NCBI GenBank assembly: GCA_016937725.1
Contig: JAFGVZ010000181.1
Span: 1 to 11,676 of the forward strand
Direction of reading: 5' to 3'
DNA: 11,676 bases
Origin: Paracoccaceae bacterium
Lineage (GTDB): Bacteria > Pseudomonadota > Alphaproteobacteria > Rhodobacterales > Rhodobacteraceae
Positions 5,459 through 11,676 of the stretch are shown piece after piece; position 1 is the stretch's first letter; every line of letters begins with the position of its first letter. Both the position numbers and the translations under genes were made by a program. The notes under the pieces are model-generated. The model was not told the DNA's origin and did no database searches. It saw only the letters and a list, made by a program, of their open reading frames with translations.

Positions 5459-8400
5459 ATGGCAACTCTCGTCCTTTCCGCGGTTGGCGCGGCAGTCGGC
5501 TCCAGCTTCGGGGGGGCCGTGCTGGGCTTGTCGGGCATGGTTATTGGCCGCGCCGTGGGGGCAACCTTGGGCCGGGTCATCGACCAACGGCTGATGGGCG
5601 GCGGAAGCCAGGTCATCGAACAAGGCCGGATCGAGCGGTTGCGCGTGAATGGCGCACTCGAAGGCGCGCCCGTGCCGCTGGCATGGGGCCGCGTGCGCTT
5701 GGGCGGACAGGTCATCTGGTCAACCGGGTTTTTCGAGACGGTGCGCGAATCCGGCGGCGGTGGCAAGGTGGTCAAAAAGCCCAAAGTGCGCGAATTCAGC
5801 TATTCCATCTCGGTGGCGGTGGCTTTGTGCGAGGGGCCGATCTTGGGCATTGGCCGTATCTGGGCCGACGGGCAAGAGATTGCGCCCTCGGACCTGAACT
5901 TGCGTGTTTATGACGGGTCTGAAGATCAGCTTCCCGACCTGCTGATAGAAGCGGTGGAAGGCGCGGGCAACGCGCCCGCCTATCGCGGCATTGCCTATGT
6001 GGTCATCGAGGATCTGGAACTGGGGGCTTTCGGCAACCGGGTGCCGCAAGTGTCGTTCGAGGTGATGCGCGCCGTTGCCGCCCCCGAAGGTATGAGTGGA
6101 CAGGTGCAAGGCGTGGCGCTGATGCCGGGCACGGGGGATTTTACCTATGCCACCCAGCCCGTCTTTACCCGCGACGGGGCCGCTTCGCAGGTGAACCTGG
6201 CTGCGTTTGGGTCATTTGCCGGACAGGCCGACACGCCGATGAACCTGAATTCGCCCACCGGGCAGCCCGACCTTTTGGCCGGGTTGGATGCTTTGAGCCG
6301 CGAATTGCCGCGCTGCCAATCGGTGGTGATGGTGGTGTCTTGGTTTGGCTCTGACCTGCGCGCGGGGATGTGCCAAATCGAACCCAAGGTCGAATTTCCC
6401 GACCGCATTGCGCCCGAATACCCGTGGTCGGTCGCAGGCCGCGCAGCCGCCTCGACCCCGCAAGTGCCGCCGCAAGACAACGCGCCTGTTTATGGCGGCA
6501 CGCCGTCCGACACTGCCGTGATGGACGCGATCGCGGCCTTGCAAGCGCGTGGGCAGAAGGTTGTTTACTACCCGTTCATCCTGATGGACCAGATGGCCGA
6601 GAATGGCCTGCCCGATCCGTATTCGGACGCGGTCAATCAGCCCGTTCTGCCATGGCGTGGGCGGATTACCACCGCGAAAGCGCCGGGGCAGGCGGGTAGC
6701 CCCGATGGCACCCTTGCCGCAGAGGCAGAGGTGGCCGATTTCTTTGGCACTGCCAGCGCGGCGGATTTCGCAATCGCACCCGGCAGTGTGGCCTATTCCG
6801 GCCCTGATGAATGGCGCTATCGCCGCTTCATCCTGCATCAAGCCGCACTTTGCGCGGCGGCGGGCGGGGTGGATGCGTTCTGTATCGGGTCGGAAATGCG
6901 CGGGCTGATGCAAATTCGCGGGGCAGGCAACAGCTTTCCTGCCGTGGTCGCATTGCGCGCGCTGGCCGCCGAGGTGCGCGCGCTTCTGGGGCCAGACACC
7001 AAGATCACCTATGCCGCCGATTGGTCGGAATATTTCGGCTATATCACGCCCGAGGGCGACCGGTTCTTCCATCTGGACCCGCTTTGGGCCGATGCCAATA
7101 TCGACGCGGTCAGCATCGACAATTACATGCCGCTTTCGGATTGGCGCGACGGGACCGACCATGCGGATGCGGGTTGGGGCAGTATCTACAACCTTGATTA
7201 CCTGACCGCCAATGTCGCGGGCGGCGAGGGGTATGACTGGTTCTATGCCAGCGATCTGGACCGCGACCAACAGCGCCGCACCCCCATCCGTGACGACAGT
7301 GAGTGGCGCGAGGACTGGATCTTCCGTTACAAGGACATTCGCGGTTGGTGGGAAAACGACCATCACGACCGGGTGGGCGGCGTGCGTCTGAGCAAAACCG
7401 CGTGGGAGCCGCGCTCGAAACCCATTTGGTTTACCGAATACGGTTGCGCGGCCATCGACCGGGGCACGAACCAGCCGAACGTGTTTCTGGACCCCAAGTC
7501 GAGCGAGAGCCGCGCGCCCTATTACTCGCGCGGGTGGCGGGACGATACGATCCAGATGCAATATATCCGCGCGATCCAACGCTACTGGTCGGACCCTGCG
7601 CATAACCCCCTGTCCGAGTTTTACCAAGGCCCGATGGTGGACCTTGGCCGCGCTCATCTTTGGGCATGGGATGCGCGGCCTTACCCATGGTTTCCGTCCA
7701 ACACCGCGCTTTGGGCTGATGGCGAGAATTGGCGGCGCGGGCATTGGGTGACGGGGCGGGCGACCGCCCAACCGCTCGATGCGGTGATTGCCGAAATTTG
7801 CGCGCGTGCGCGCCTTGACGGTGTCGATGTCAGCCGCGTGCATGGGGTAGTGCGCGGCATGGCCGTCGCCTCGACCGATAGCCCGCGCGCCATGCTGCAA
7901 TCGCTGATGCTGGCTTATGGTATTGACGCGGTCGAACGCGATGGGCGGTTGCGCTTCATCTCGCGCGACGGACGGGCAGTGGCGCAGATCGGGATGGATG
8001 CGCTGGTGCGCGCGAATGGCGGTGATTTGACCCGCATCCGCGCGCCGCAGGCGGATGATGCGGGTCGCGTGCGGCTGGGCTATGTCTCGGAAGGGGGCGA
8101 TTTCGATTTGCGCACGACCGAAGCGGTCTTCCCCGATGCCAGTGCGGCGCGCGCAGCCGGGTCTGATTTGCCGTTGGTGCTGCCCGATGGCGAAGCGCGG
8201 CTGATCGCGGAACGCTGGCTGACCGAAGCGCGCGTTGCGCGCGATACTGTTCGTTTCGCGCTGCCGCCCTCGTCTGCGCTTGGGGCGGGGGATGTGGTTG
8301 ACATGGTCACAGATGCGGGCCGCGCGCTGTGGCGGATTGATCGCACTACCCTGTCCGGCCCACGCGAGATGGAAGCGACCCGTGTGGAACCCGGCATTTA

Positions 8401-9385
8401 CGGACATGGCGACACGGACCTTGGCGCGGGGCCGATGCTGGCCTATGCCGCTCCGGGGCCGGTGCAACCGCTGGTGCTGGACCTGCCGCTGATCCCCGGC
8501 TTCGAGACTGACCACGCGCCGTGGATCGGGGCGCAGGCCACGCTTTGGCCGGGAGCTGTGGCGCTGCATCATGCGGCCGGCGAAGACCGTTTCGTGCTAG
8601 AGGCGCTGATTGCCGCCCCAATGGAATTCGGGGTGACCGAAAGCGTCTTGGCCGCCGCACCGCCCGGCCGATGGGATCGTGGCACCAGCCTGCGCGTGCG
8701 GATGCTGCGCGGCACGCTGGCCTCGGCCAGCCCGCGCGATGTGCTGGACGGTGCCAATCGGGTGGCCATCGGGCAGGGCGAGGATTGGGAAGTGTTCCAA
8801 TTCGCCGAAGCCGAACTGGTGGCCCCGGACACGTATCTGGTGCGCACGCGCCTGCGTGGGCAACAGGGCAGCGACGGAATCATGCCCGCGGCATGGCCCG
8901 AAGGATCGGTGATGGTGGTGCTGGATGACCGCCTGACGCAGATTCCGCTGCCGCGCGATATGCTGGGGGTTGAGCGCGGCTACCGCATTGGCCCTGCTGC
9001 CCGCCCGATTGACGATGCCAGCCAGCGCGATTTTAGCCTGACCGCGCGCGGTGTGGGCTTGCGGCCCTATCGCCCGGCGCATCTGCGCGCGCGCCTGACC
9101 GCCGCCGGGGACCTGGTGGTAAGCTGGCTGCGCCGCACCCGCGAGGGCGGGGATGCCTGGGGCAGCGCCGATGTGCCGCTATCTGAGGCCTTCGAGCATT
9201 ACCTTCTGCGCGTCGTTATGGGCAATCAGGTCTTGCGCGAACAGACTTTGGACGCGCCGCAGTTCAGCTACAGCGCCGCGATGCAGGCGAGTGATGGGGC
9301 CGGGTCGGCCTTTGCGCTGGAAGTGGCGCAAATCTCGGATGTGGTGGGGCCGGGGCCCTTTGCGCGGATCGAGGTGCTGGTGTGA
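5459..9385 (+). CDS. g15: Baseplate megatron / host-interaction protein with GTA TIM-barrel domain
   Basis: At 1308 residues this is close to the size I recall for RcGTA g15, the largest particle protein. Residues 1-40 form a hydrophobic glycine-zipper segment, followed by a tail-tip core (about 45-280, with VPLAWGRVRLGG and the 'VREFSYSISVAVALCEGP' stretch). The GTA TIM-barrel-like domain lies at about 285-760 and includes SVVMVVSWFGSDLRAG, CIGSEMRGL with Glu479, YAADWSEYFG and IWFTEYGCAA with Glu660. A phage-tail-3-like region spans about 765-960. The C-terminal part contains EDWEVFQFAEAEL and a fibronectin-like end domain (about 1200-1308) with SWLRRTREGGDAW and PLSEAFEHY. It probably surrounds the DNA exit channel, contacts the recipient envelope and may act on glycans. 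AGGTGAT (5450-5456) precedes ATG. Its stop overlaps the next gene's GTG. Confidence 0.93.
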   Translation: MATLVLSAVGAAVGSSFGGAVLGLSGMVIGRAVGATLGRVIDQRLMGGGSQVIEQGRIERLRVNGALEGAPVPLAWGRVRLGGQVIWSTGFFETVRESGGGGKVVKKPKVREFSYSISVAVALCEGPILGIGRIWADGQEIAPSDLNLRVYDGSEDQLPDLLIEAVEGAGNAPAYRGIAYVVIEDLELGAFGNRVPQVSFEVMRAVAAPEGMSGQVQGVALMPGTGDFTYATQPVFTRDGAASQVNLAAFGSFAGQADTPMNLNSPTGQPDLLAGLDALSRELPRCQSVVMVVSWFGSDLRAGMCQIEPKVEFPDRIAPEYPWSVAGRAAASTPQVPPQDNAPVYGGTPSDTAVMDAIAALQARGQKVVYYPFILMDQMAENGLPDPYSDAVNQPVLPWRGRITTAKAPGQAGSPDGTLAAEAEVADFFGTASAADFAIAPGSVAYSGPDEWRYRRFILHQAALCAAAGGVDAFCIGSEMRGLMQIRGAGNSFPAVVALRALAAEVRALLGPDTKITYAADWSEYFGYITPEGDRFFHLDPLWADANIDAVSIDNYMPLSDWRDGTDHADAGWGSIYNLDYLTANVAGGEGYDWFYASDLDRDQQRRTPIRDDSEWREDWIFRYKDIRGWWENDHHDRVGGVRLSKTAWEPRSKPIWFTEYGCAAIDRGTNQPNVFLDPKSSESRAPYYSRGWRDDTIQMQYIRAIQRYWSDPAHNPLSEFYQGPMVDLGRAHLWAWDARPYPWFPSNTALWADGENWRRGHWVTGRATAQPLDAVIAEICARARLDGVDVSRVHGVVRGMAVASTDSPRAMLQSLMLAYGIDAVERDGRLRFISRDGRAVAQIGMDALVRANGGDLTRIRAPQADDAGRVRLGYVSEGGDFDLRTTEAVFPDASAARAAGSDLPLVLPDGEARLIAERWLTEARVARDTVRFALPPSSALGAGDVVDMVTDAGRALWRIDRTTLSGPREMEATRVEPGIYGHGDTDLGAGPMLAYAAPGPVQPLVLDLPLIPGFETDHAPWIGAQATLWPGAVALHHAAGEDRFVLEALIAAPMEFGVTESVLAAAPPGRWDRGTSLRVRMLRGTLASASPRDVLDGANRVAIGQGEDWEVFQFAEAELVAPDTYLVRTRLRGQQGSDGIMPAAWPEGSVMVVLDDRLTQIPLPRDMLGVERGYRIGPAARPIDDASQRDFSLTARGVGLRPYRPAHLRARLTAAGDLVVSWLRRTREGGDAWGSADVPLSEAFEHYLLRVVMGNQVLREQTLDAPQFSYSAAMQASDGAGSAFALEVAQISDVVGPGPFARIEVLV

Positions 9386-9813
9386 CCCGGCCCGAGCCAT
9401 GCGCGCGCGCCGGGGCGCCCACCCGCCCACCCCGCGCCGCCGCAGGCGCGGCGCCGCTTGCGCCCCGGCGCGCGCGGCTTCGTCCAGTGACGCCGGGGGA
9501 TATTCTGGCAGCCGCGCGGGTTTTGATCGCGGTGGAAGACAGGCTCTGGCCCGTGAAGATGGCCCAGATGCTGATGCGCGCCGACGCCGCCGAGCGCTAC
9601 CGCTGCCGCATGGGTCGCGCGCATCCGCGCTTCGGCAATGGCACATTGATGGCCGTGGCACAGCTGCAAGCACCCGCGCCCGAGGCAGGGGACAGGCGGT
9701 TTCTGGCAGCGATGGGTGCGGTGATCAAGGCGGTTCTGGCGGGTTCAGAACGCTTTGAAGGTCATGGTGGTGAGCGTCCGGCTGATGCCGGGGATGTCGA
9801 ACAGCGCTTCTGA
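9382..9813 (+). CDS. Small uncharacterised protein downstream of g15 (possible extra GTA-associated gene)
   Basis: The 143-residue frame starts with GTG 9382, which overlaps the g15 stop as GTGA, so it is probably translated by coupling. Residues 1-33 are proline-, alanine- and arginine-rich and are encoded by a strong inverted repeat. The core starts at RPVTPGDILAAARVLIA, continues with a helical MAQMLMRADAAERYR and has the striking block GRAHPRFGNGTLMA. I recall similar small proteins after g15 in other Rhodobacterales, starting near the RPV-PGD motif, but know no function. An alternative start is GTG 9487, just before TPGD, without a clear Shine-Dalgarno. The last 23 codons, stop included, overlap the minus-strand RAM gene and look like an unconserved extension. 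No membrane segment is seen. Confidence 0.65.
   Translation: MTRPEPCARAGAPTRPPRAAAGAAPLAPRRARLRPVTPGDILAAARVLIAVEDRLWPVKMAQMLMRADAAERYRCRMGRAHPRFGNGTLMAVAQLQAPAPEAGDRRFLAAMGAVIKAVLAGSERFEGHGGERPADAGDVEQRF
9402..9476. repeat. 16-bp perfect GC-only inverted repeat with nested hairpin after g15
   Basis: CGCGCGCGCCGGGGCG (9402-9417) is the exact reverse complement of CGCCCCGGCGCGCGCG (9461-9476), separated by 43 bases. Inside the loop, GCGCCGC (9434-9440) pairs with GCGGCGC (9448-9454). All arms are pure G and C. The element begins 17 bases after the g15 stop and lies inside the 5' end of the next frame. No T tract follows on either strand. It could slow ribosomes or RNA polymerase at the end of the particle operon. 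Confidence 0.6.
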
Positions 9814-9981
9814 CAGGTAATGGCCGACATCCTTGTCTTCGGGGATATAGACCTTGGCAATCAGGTCGTATTCGCCTGACGTGGAATAGAGCTCGGACAC
9901 CACTTCGCGGTCATAGATGGCATCGGCGACCTTGTAGGTCTGGCCGGGAATACAGCGGAACTGGACGAAAACGCAGCGCAT
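9745..9981 (-). CDS. Stand-alone Lrp/AsnC-type ligand-binding (RAM) domain protein
   Basis: The 78-residue product is a single ACT-like RAM domain as found at the C terminus of Lrp/AsnC regulators, but without the helix-turn-helix part. Visible hallmarks are the first strand VFVQFRCIPGQ (residues 4-14), a helix with REVVSELYSTSGEYDLIAKV (25-44), the 'DVGHYLSEALFDIPGISRT' segment (51-69) and the closing strand TLTTMTFKAF. Such proteins form oligomers that bind amino acids or modulate partner regulators; the ligand here is unknown. ATG at 9981-9979 was chosen because GGAGG lies four bases upstream and the domain starts at once; the frame is open further upstream only as antisense to the helicase. 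It may be co-transcribed with the helicase, 97 bases upstream. Its 3' end overlaps the convergent plus-strand gene by 69 bases. Confidence 0.85.
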   Translation of the reverse strand: MRCVFVQFRCIPGQTYKVADAIYDREVVSELYSTSGEYDLIAKVYIPEDKDVGHYLSEALFDIPGISRTLTTMTFKAF

Positions 9982-10001
9982 GGGGCCTCCGGGTGTTGGG
10001 A

Positions 10002-10037
10002 AGGGGACTTTGCCCCCTCTGGGCGCAAACGCGCCCA
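10002..10037. other. Two stem-loops between helicase and RAM genes
   Basis: TGGGCGC (10020-10026) pairs perfectly with GCGCCCA (10031-10037) around the loop AAAC. Next to it AGGGG (10002-10006) pairs with CCCCT (10014-10018). The stronger hairpin is followed on the plus strand by TTAA only, and on the minus strand by G-rich sequence. It is therefore a weak terminator candidate at best. In the helicase-to-RAM direction it could act as an attenuator or mRNA processing site. Confidence 0.4.
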
Positions 10038-10041
10038 TTAA

Positions 10042-10075
10042 CCCCCAGGATATTTGGGCAAGGATGAAGAGGGAA
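10042..10075. repeat. Putative Rhodobacteraceae intergenic motif at the helicase 3' end
   Basis: The block reads CCCCCAGGATATTTGGGCAA followed by GGATGAAGAGGGAAG and lies directly after the helicase stop codon. Its core CCCAGGATATTTGGG can form a CCCA/TGGG stem. I recall similar CCC-RG-TATTT...AAGATGAA blocks near gene ends in many Rhodobacteraceae genomes. Only one copy is present here, so repeat status cannot be shown from this window. Confidence 0.45.
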
Positions 10076-10078
10076 GGG

Positions 10079-11593
10079 TTATTCGCTTTGCAGCGCGAGG
10101 GGGGCCGGGTCTTTTCCCAGGTCGTCGGTGGTGAGCGGGGCTTTTGGCCGTGCAAGGCGGTTGCGGATGACCCAATGCAGCCGGGTTTCCGCCCGCGTGA
10201 TGGCAACATAGGCCAGACGTTTCCACAGCGCGATACCGCCCTCGGTGCGGCCTGCGCGCGCCGCGGCATACAGGTCGGGGGCGAAGACCTGCACATCGGG
10301 CCATTGCGAGCCTTGCGCTTTGTGGATGGTGCAGGCCGCGCCATGCACGAAAGCCGCACCCATCGCGGCGGCGAAGGGGATGAAGGGGTCTTCATTCGGG
10401 TCTTTTTCGATCTTGACGATGGAAGCGACCGAGATTTGCGGATCGGGCGCGCCGAAGATATGCAGCCGCGAGAAGCCCGGTTTGCGCCCCGGTCCAAGAT
10501 AGACCACCTGCGCGCCTTTGATCAGCCCGCGCGCTTCCAGATCGATGCGTTTGGCGCGGTGCTTGAGCGGCAATTCCAACCCGTCGCAGATCAGCGGTTC
10601 GCCGGTCAGCAGCGCGTCTTCGGGTGCGCCATGCGCGGCGCGGAAGGCGTGGATCAGGCGCAGGCGCGTGGCGTTGCGCCAGACCAGCACCGGCGAGCGC
10701 GCCATCAGGTCGCTGTCGACCCGTTCGGCCAGAAGCACCCTTTCATCACGGGCGGCAGCTTGTGCGACGCGGTCCTCGAATTGCTGGAACGACAGGTCAG
10801 GATCCGCCAGCGCATGCGCAAGATCGAGGATCGGGTTATCCGCCGCTTGTCGGTGGATGCGCGCAAGGTGCATTTTCTGCGATGCGGGAAGGTGGTCGAA
10901 GACCATATCACCGCCGCCGCCCACGGGGGCAAGTTGCGCCGGGTCGCCAAACAGGACCAATGTGCCGAAAAGCTCTTTCAGGTCATCCAGTTGGCGCTGG
11001 TCCAGCATGGAGCTTTCATCGACAAAACCAATGTCGAGCGGGTCGTCACGCCGCTTCCAGCCGGTGATGAAGTCGGACCCGCGCAGGCCCGCTGCGGCCA
11101 GCGCACCGGGGATGGACGGGGTTTGCGCGTAAAAGGCCGCTGCGCGGTCAAGCGCCACGTCATCCAGCCCCTCGACGGTCGGGCGTGGGGCCTGGCCCGC
11201 CAGCCATTCGGCGATCTTTTCATATTCCGGGTCATAGACCGGGGAGTAAAGAATACGGTGCAAGGTCGTGGCCGGCACACCGCGCCCGCGCAGAACTGAC
11301 GCCGCCTTGTTGGTGGGCGCCAGCACCGCCAGTGACCGGCGGTCGCGCCGCCTGCGGGGTTCATATTCGCCCGAGACGATTTCCACCCCGGCGGCGACCA
11401 ACGCCTTGGTTAACCCGGCCAGAAGCAGCGTCTTGCCCGACCCCGCTTTGCCCGTGATCGCCAGCACCGTGCCGCACGTGTCGGGCATCGGGCCGGTCTG
11501 GCCGGTATCAAGATCAATGCCCGCGCCTTCAAGCGCGGCAGAGACACGCGCCCAAGCTTGGGATTGGTCATCGGAAAGGGCGGGCATATTCAT
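10079..11593 (-). CDS. Superfamily 1B RecD-like ATP-dependent DNA helicase
   Basis: The 504-residue product carries the motif set of RecD/Pif1-type 5'-3' DNA helicases. Numbered from ATG 11593, these are a Q-motif LSDDQ (Gln10), Walker A GKAGSGKT (48-55), motif Ia APTNKAA (92-98), Walker B FVDESSML (190-197, Asp192-Glu193), motif III LFGDPAQLAPVG (214-225), RIHRQ (245-249), motif V-like 'TIHKAQGSQWPDVQVFAPDL' (422-441) and motif VI YVAITRAE (462-469) with Arg467 as candidate arginine finger. It probably unwinds DNA in repair or replication restart. The C-terminal UvrD_C_2-type block is complete. ATG 11593 was preferred to an upstream ATG at 11668, which adds 25 arginine-rich residues, because the Q-motif then lies near the N terminus as usual; the Shine-Dalgarno is weak. 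Pif1-type recombination helicases are the alternative. It is probably a cellular gene, not part of the GTA. Confidence 0.87.
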   Translation of the reverse strand: MNMPALSDDQSQAWARVSAALEGAGIDLDTGQTGPMPDTCGTVLAITGKAGSGKTLLLAGLTKALVAAGVEIVSGEYEPRRRRDRRSLAVLAPTNKAASVLRGRGVPATTLHRILYSPVYDPEYEKIAEWLAGQAPRPTVEGLDDVALDRAAAFYAQTPSIPGALAAAGLRGSDFITGWKRRDDPLDIGFVDESSMLDQRQLDDLKELFGTLVLFGDPAQLAPVGGGGDMVFDHLPASQKMHLARIHRQAADNPILDLAHALADPDLSFQQFEDRVAQAAARDERVLLAERVDSDLMARSPVLVWRNATRLRLIHAFRAAHGAPEDALLTGEPLICDGLELPLKHRAKRIDLEARGLIKGAQVVYLGPGRKPGFSRLHIFGAPDPQISVASIVKIEKDPNEDPFIPFAAAMGAAFVHGAACTIHKAQGSQWPDVQVFAPDLYAAARAGRTEGGIALWKRLAYVAITRAETRLHWVIRNRLARPKAPLTTDDLGKDPAPLALQSE

Positions 11594-11676
11594 GCGCGCG
11601 ACCCTAGCCCAAAGCGCGCGCCGGGGGAAACCGCTTTCGTGCGCTTGCAGGCTTGCGCGCCGGGGCATAGGCTGAT

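Larger units (their letters stand above)
1..9385 (+). mobile_element. Gene transfer agent (RcGTA-type) structural gene cluster, g5 to g15, 5' end outside window
   Basis: Twelve consecutive plus-strand genes match the RcGTA order: capsid, adaptor, stopper, tail terminator, tail tube, two small tail-assembly proteins, short tape measure, distal tail, hub, NlpC/P60 peptidase and a very large TIM-barrel tail-tip protein. Protein lengths and hallmark motifs agree with the GTA versions and not with a typical temperate siphophage: the tape measure has only 204 residues and the tail-tip protein 1308. All reading frames are open, base composition does not differ visibly from the flanking genes, and no integrase, repressor, lysis gene or attachment site is seen. 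That fits a vertically inherited, domesticated prophage. The terminase, portal and protease genes (g1-g4) should lie just upstream. The main alternative is the late region of a related active prophage; sequence upstream of g1 would decide. Confidence 0.9.

Noticed and set aside
6212..8572. 786-codon minus-strand open frame antisense to g15
   Set aside because: It mirrors g15 in a GC-rich genome where antisense frames stay open by codon bias. Its product is rich in Arg, His, Pro and Gly, with no recognisable domain, while g15 on the plus strand has clear family motifs.
9982..10497. Upstream extension of the RAM-domain gene to about 250 residues
   Set aside because: The added part is antisense-like helicase shadow sequence with no domain, and ATG 9981 has a GGAGG site at good spacing directly before the RAM fold.
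9980..11299. 439-codon plus-strand open frame opposite the helicase
   Set aside because: The minus strand encodes all the helicase motifs. The plus frame also runs through the intergenic hairpins and shows no domain.
1..11676. Integrase, attachment sites, tRNA genes, CRISPR arrays or insertion sequences
   Set aside because: I looked on both strands and found no motif, repeat structure or protein signature supporting any of these in the window.

Overview
The window comes from a GC-rich alphaproteobacterial chromosome, most likely Rhodobacterales (Rhodobacter/Paracoccus/Roseobacter relatives). The main evidence is gene order and length: the plus strand carries, in unbroken order, the structural genes of a gene transfer agent (GTA) of the Rhodobacter capsulatus RcGTA type, from the major capsid protein (g5, C-terminal part only) to the very large tail-tip protein g15. 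A GTA is a domesticated prophage whose particles package random pieces of host DNA and deliver them to neighbouring cells. No integrase, repressor, lysis gene or attachment site is visible, and genes that look cellular follow directly. No GTA gene here carries an internal frameshift or stop.

Layout. 1-510 is the 3' part of the capsid gene. A 110-bp gap with two GC-rich stem-loops follows. 621-1941 holds the neck genes: adaptor g6, stopper g7 and tail terminator g8. 1966-3506 holds the tail tube protein g9, two small tail-assembly (chaperone-type) proteins g10 and g10.1, and a very short tape measure g11. 3525-9385 holds the baseplate: distal tail g12, hub g13, NlpC/P60 cell-wall peptidase g14, and the 1308-residue g15 with a TIM-barrel-like domain. 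Most neighbouring genes overlap by 1-23 bases or are separated by fewer than 25 bases, as expected for one long translationally coupled operon. The window begins inside g5, so the small terminase, terminase, portal and protease genes would lie upstream.

A small plus-strand gene (9382-9813) starts on the g15 stop codon and is a candidate extra GTA-associated gene. Its 5' end is dominated by a 16-bp perfect inverted repeat. Its 3' end overlaps, tail to tail, a minus-strand gene for a stand-alone Lrp/AsnC-type ligand-binding (RAM) domain protein (9745-9981). Further along the minus strand (10079-11593) lies a superfamily 1B, RecD-like DNA helicase. The 97-bp gap between those two genes holds two hairpins and a sequence block that resembles an intergenic motif common in Rhodobacteraceae.

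Working together: g5 forms the head, g6-g8 join head to tail, and g9 with g10, g10.1 and g11 builds a short tail of set length. g12, g13 and g15 form the baseplate through which DNA leaves, and g14 (perhaps with g15) would breach the recipient's peptidoglycan. The minus-strand pair is probably ordinary host metabolism and repair, not part of the particle. I found no RNA genes, CRISPR arrays, insertion sequences or gene-free stretches above 300 bases.
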